Of a DNA stretch of 40,213 nt, positions 39,774 to 40,213 are shown in pieces. Made by a program: the position numbers and the translations under genes. The notes under the pieces are model-generated. The model searched no databases and had not been told where the DNA came from. It saw only the letters and a list, made by a program, of their open reading frames with translations. The stretch covers positions 1-40,213 of the forward strand of contig JAQULB010000001.1 in the NCBI GenBank assembly GCA_028718785.1. Direction: 5' to 3'. Position 1 is the first letter of the stretch. The number at the start of each line of letters is the position of its first letter. The DNA comes from Minisyncoccota bacterium (lineage in GTDB: Bacteria > Patescibacteriota > Minisyncoccia > Minisyncoccales > CG1-02-41-26).

Positions 39774-40009
39774 ATTAGTAATTCTTAATGAATGAAATGA
39801 ATTTAGAATTTCTTATACCCCGTTAAACGCGACCTCAAGGAGCTGTTTAACTGGAGTTTGCTTATATTTCTATCCATACCCCAGTGAAGTAAAATTTGAG
39901 TACAAATTTTAATTTTAAATTTTAATAAATTGTTCAGCAATTTTTAAAATTTAAAATTACTTCACGGGGTTAAGGTTTTCTACGGCTCGCTTTGCCTCGC
40001 CAAGAAACC
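39774..40009 (-). repeat. Palindromic element G (no nuclease gene, extra hairpin)
   Basis: It spans from the nusG stop TAG to the rplK ATG. Stem 1 GGTTTCT/AGAAAACC, stem 2 CCCCGTGAAGTAA/TTACTTCACTGGGG, plus a further CCCCGTTAAAC/GTTTAACTGG hairpin, and stem 3 TAGAATT/AATTCTTA. It seems to hold parts of two element copies. Confidence 0.7.
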
Positions 40010-40213
40010 CTAAACTTTTTTCACTTGTAGCGAATCCACTTCCACGGGCGTGTCTCGACCAAAAATATTAACTAACACTTTAAGCTTTCCTCTTTGTTCG
40101 TCAATTTCAGAAACCTTGCCTTCAAAATCCTTAAACGGTCCGTCAGTAATTTTTACCAAAGCCCCAATAACAAAATCAACCGTGTATTGAGGGTCTTCTG
40201 CTCCGCTTCTCTT
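40010..40213 (-). CDS. nusG: Transcription termination/antitermination factor NusG (3' part)
   Basis: The last 67 codons are in the window; the rest lies beyond its right edge. The KOW domain is clear: VIGALVKITDGPFKDFEGKV and the DEQRGKLKVLVNIFGRDTPVEV segment, ending QVKKV. NusG binds RNA polymerase and couples it to Rho or the ribosome. The stop codon is the first part of element G stem 1. Confidence 0.95.
   Translation of the reverse strand, partial: KRSGAEDPQYTVDFVIGALVKITDGPFKDFEGKVSEIDEQRGKLKVLVNIFGRDTPVEVDSLQVKKV

Overview
The window looks like a piece of a small, AT-rich chromosome from a Candidate Phyla Radiation (Patescibacteria) bacterium, probably of the Parcubacteria group. The clues are short intergenic gaps, most housekeeping genes without a Shine-Dalgarno (SD) sequence, ribosomal proteins L32 and S16 with long low-complexity tails, a DUF5667 secreted protein, a ThrS lacking its N-terminal TGS domain, and in-frame palindromic insertions inside conserved genes. 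The genetic code looks standard. Placement below phylum is a guess.

Layout. 1-8.4 kb (mostly minus strand): a small-protein membrane operon, rplJ-rplL with an L10 leader, mltG, two near-identical GIY-YIG nuclease elements, and a run of small SD-led membrane proteins (including an SdpI-like one). 8.4-12 kb: a decayed methyltransferase, tRNA-Trp, rpmG, tRNA-Thr, a LAGLIDADG-like protein gene, tRNA-Tyr, trmD, a four-helix-bundle gene and khpA. 12-14.7 kb: a hicBA toxin-antitoxin pair facing a gene-poor, hairpin-dense 1.2 kb segment with two tandem strong promoters and a terminator, a candidate large structured RNA. 14.7-18.8 kb: rpmF-nusB-rnc-rpsP, remains of an MNT/HEPN pair, two small unknown genes and rnhB. 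18.9-29.7 kb (mostly plus): a beta-helix protein, dnaE, mntA-hepT, thrS, a DUF5667 protein, miaB and miaA. 29.7-40.2 kb (minus): a class II aldolase, gatB, deoC, a 5' fragment of a tmk-like gene, guaA interrupted by one in-frame TAA, a divergent ThyA, a dCTP deaminase-MtrA-DUF4346 fusion, a DUF6580 membrane protein, a DUF4430 protein, rplK and the end of nusG.

Three things stand out. (1) Seven related palindromic elements fill intergenic spaces. All seven end 1-4 bases before a start codon, and at least five begin directly at the upstream stop codon. Each has three stems, the stem arms covary between copies, and two copies carry a GIY-YIG nuclease gene inside the central stem. (2) From rplK toward guaA lie a DUF4430 protein, an ECF-S-like membrane protein, Dcd fused to an MtrA-like domain that keeps the corrinoid-ligand histidine, and an atypical thymidylate synthase. 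This reads as a possible corrinoid-linked dTMP synthesis module. (3) The 13.4-14.6 kb segment is a candidate large noncoding RNA.

Translation signals fall into two classes. Core genes lack an SD, while a set of small, mostly membrane or secreted accessory proteins have strong GGAGG-type sites. Many of the latter are too short for routine annotation.
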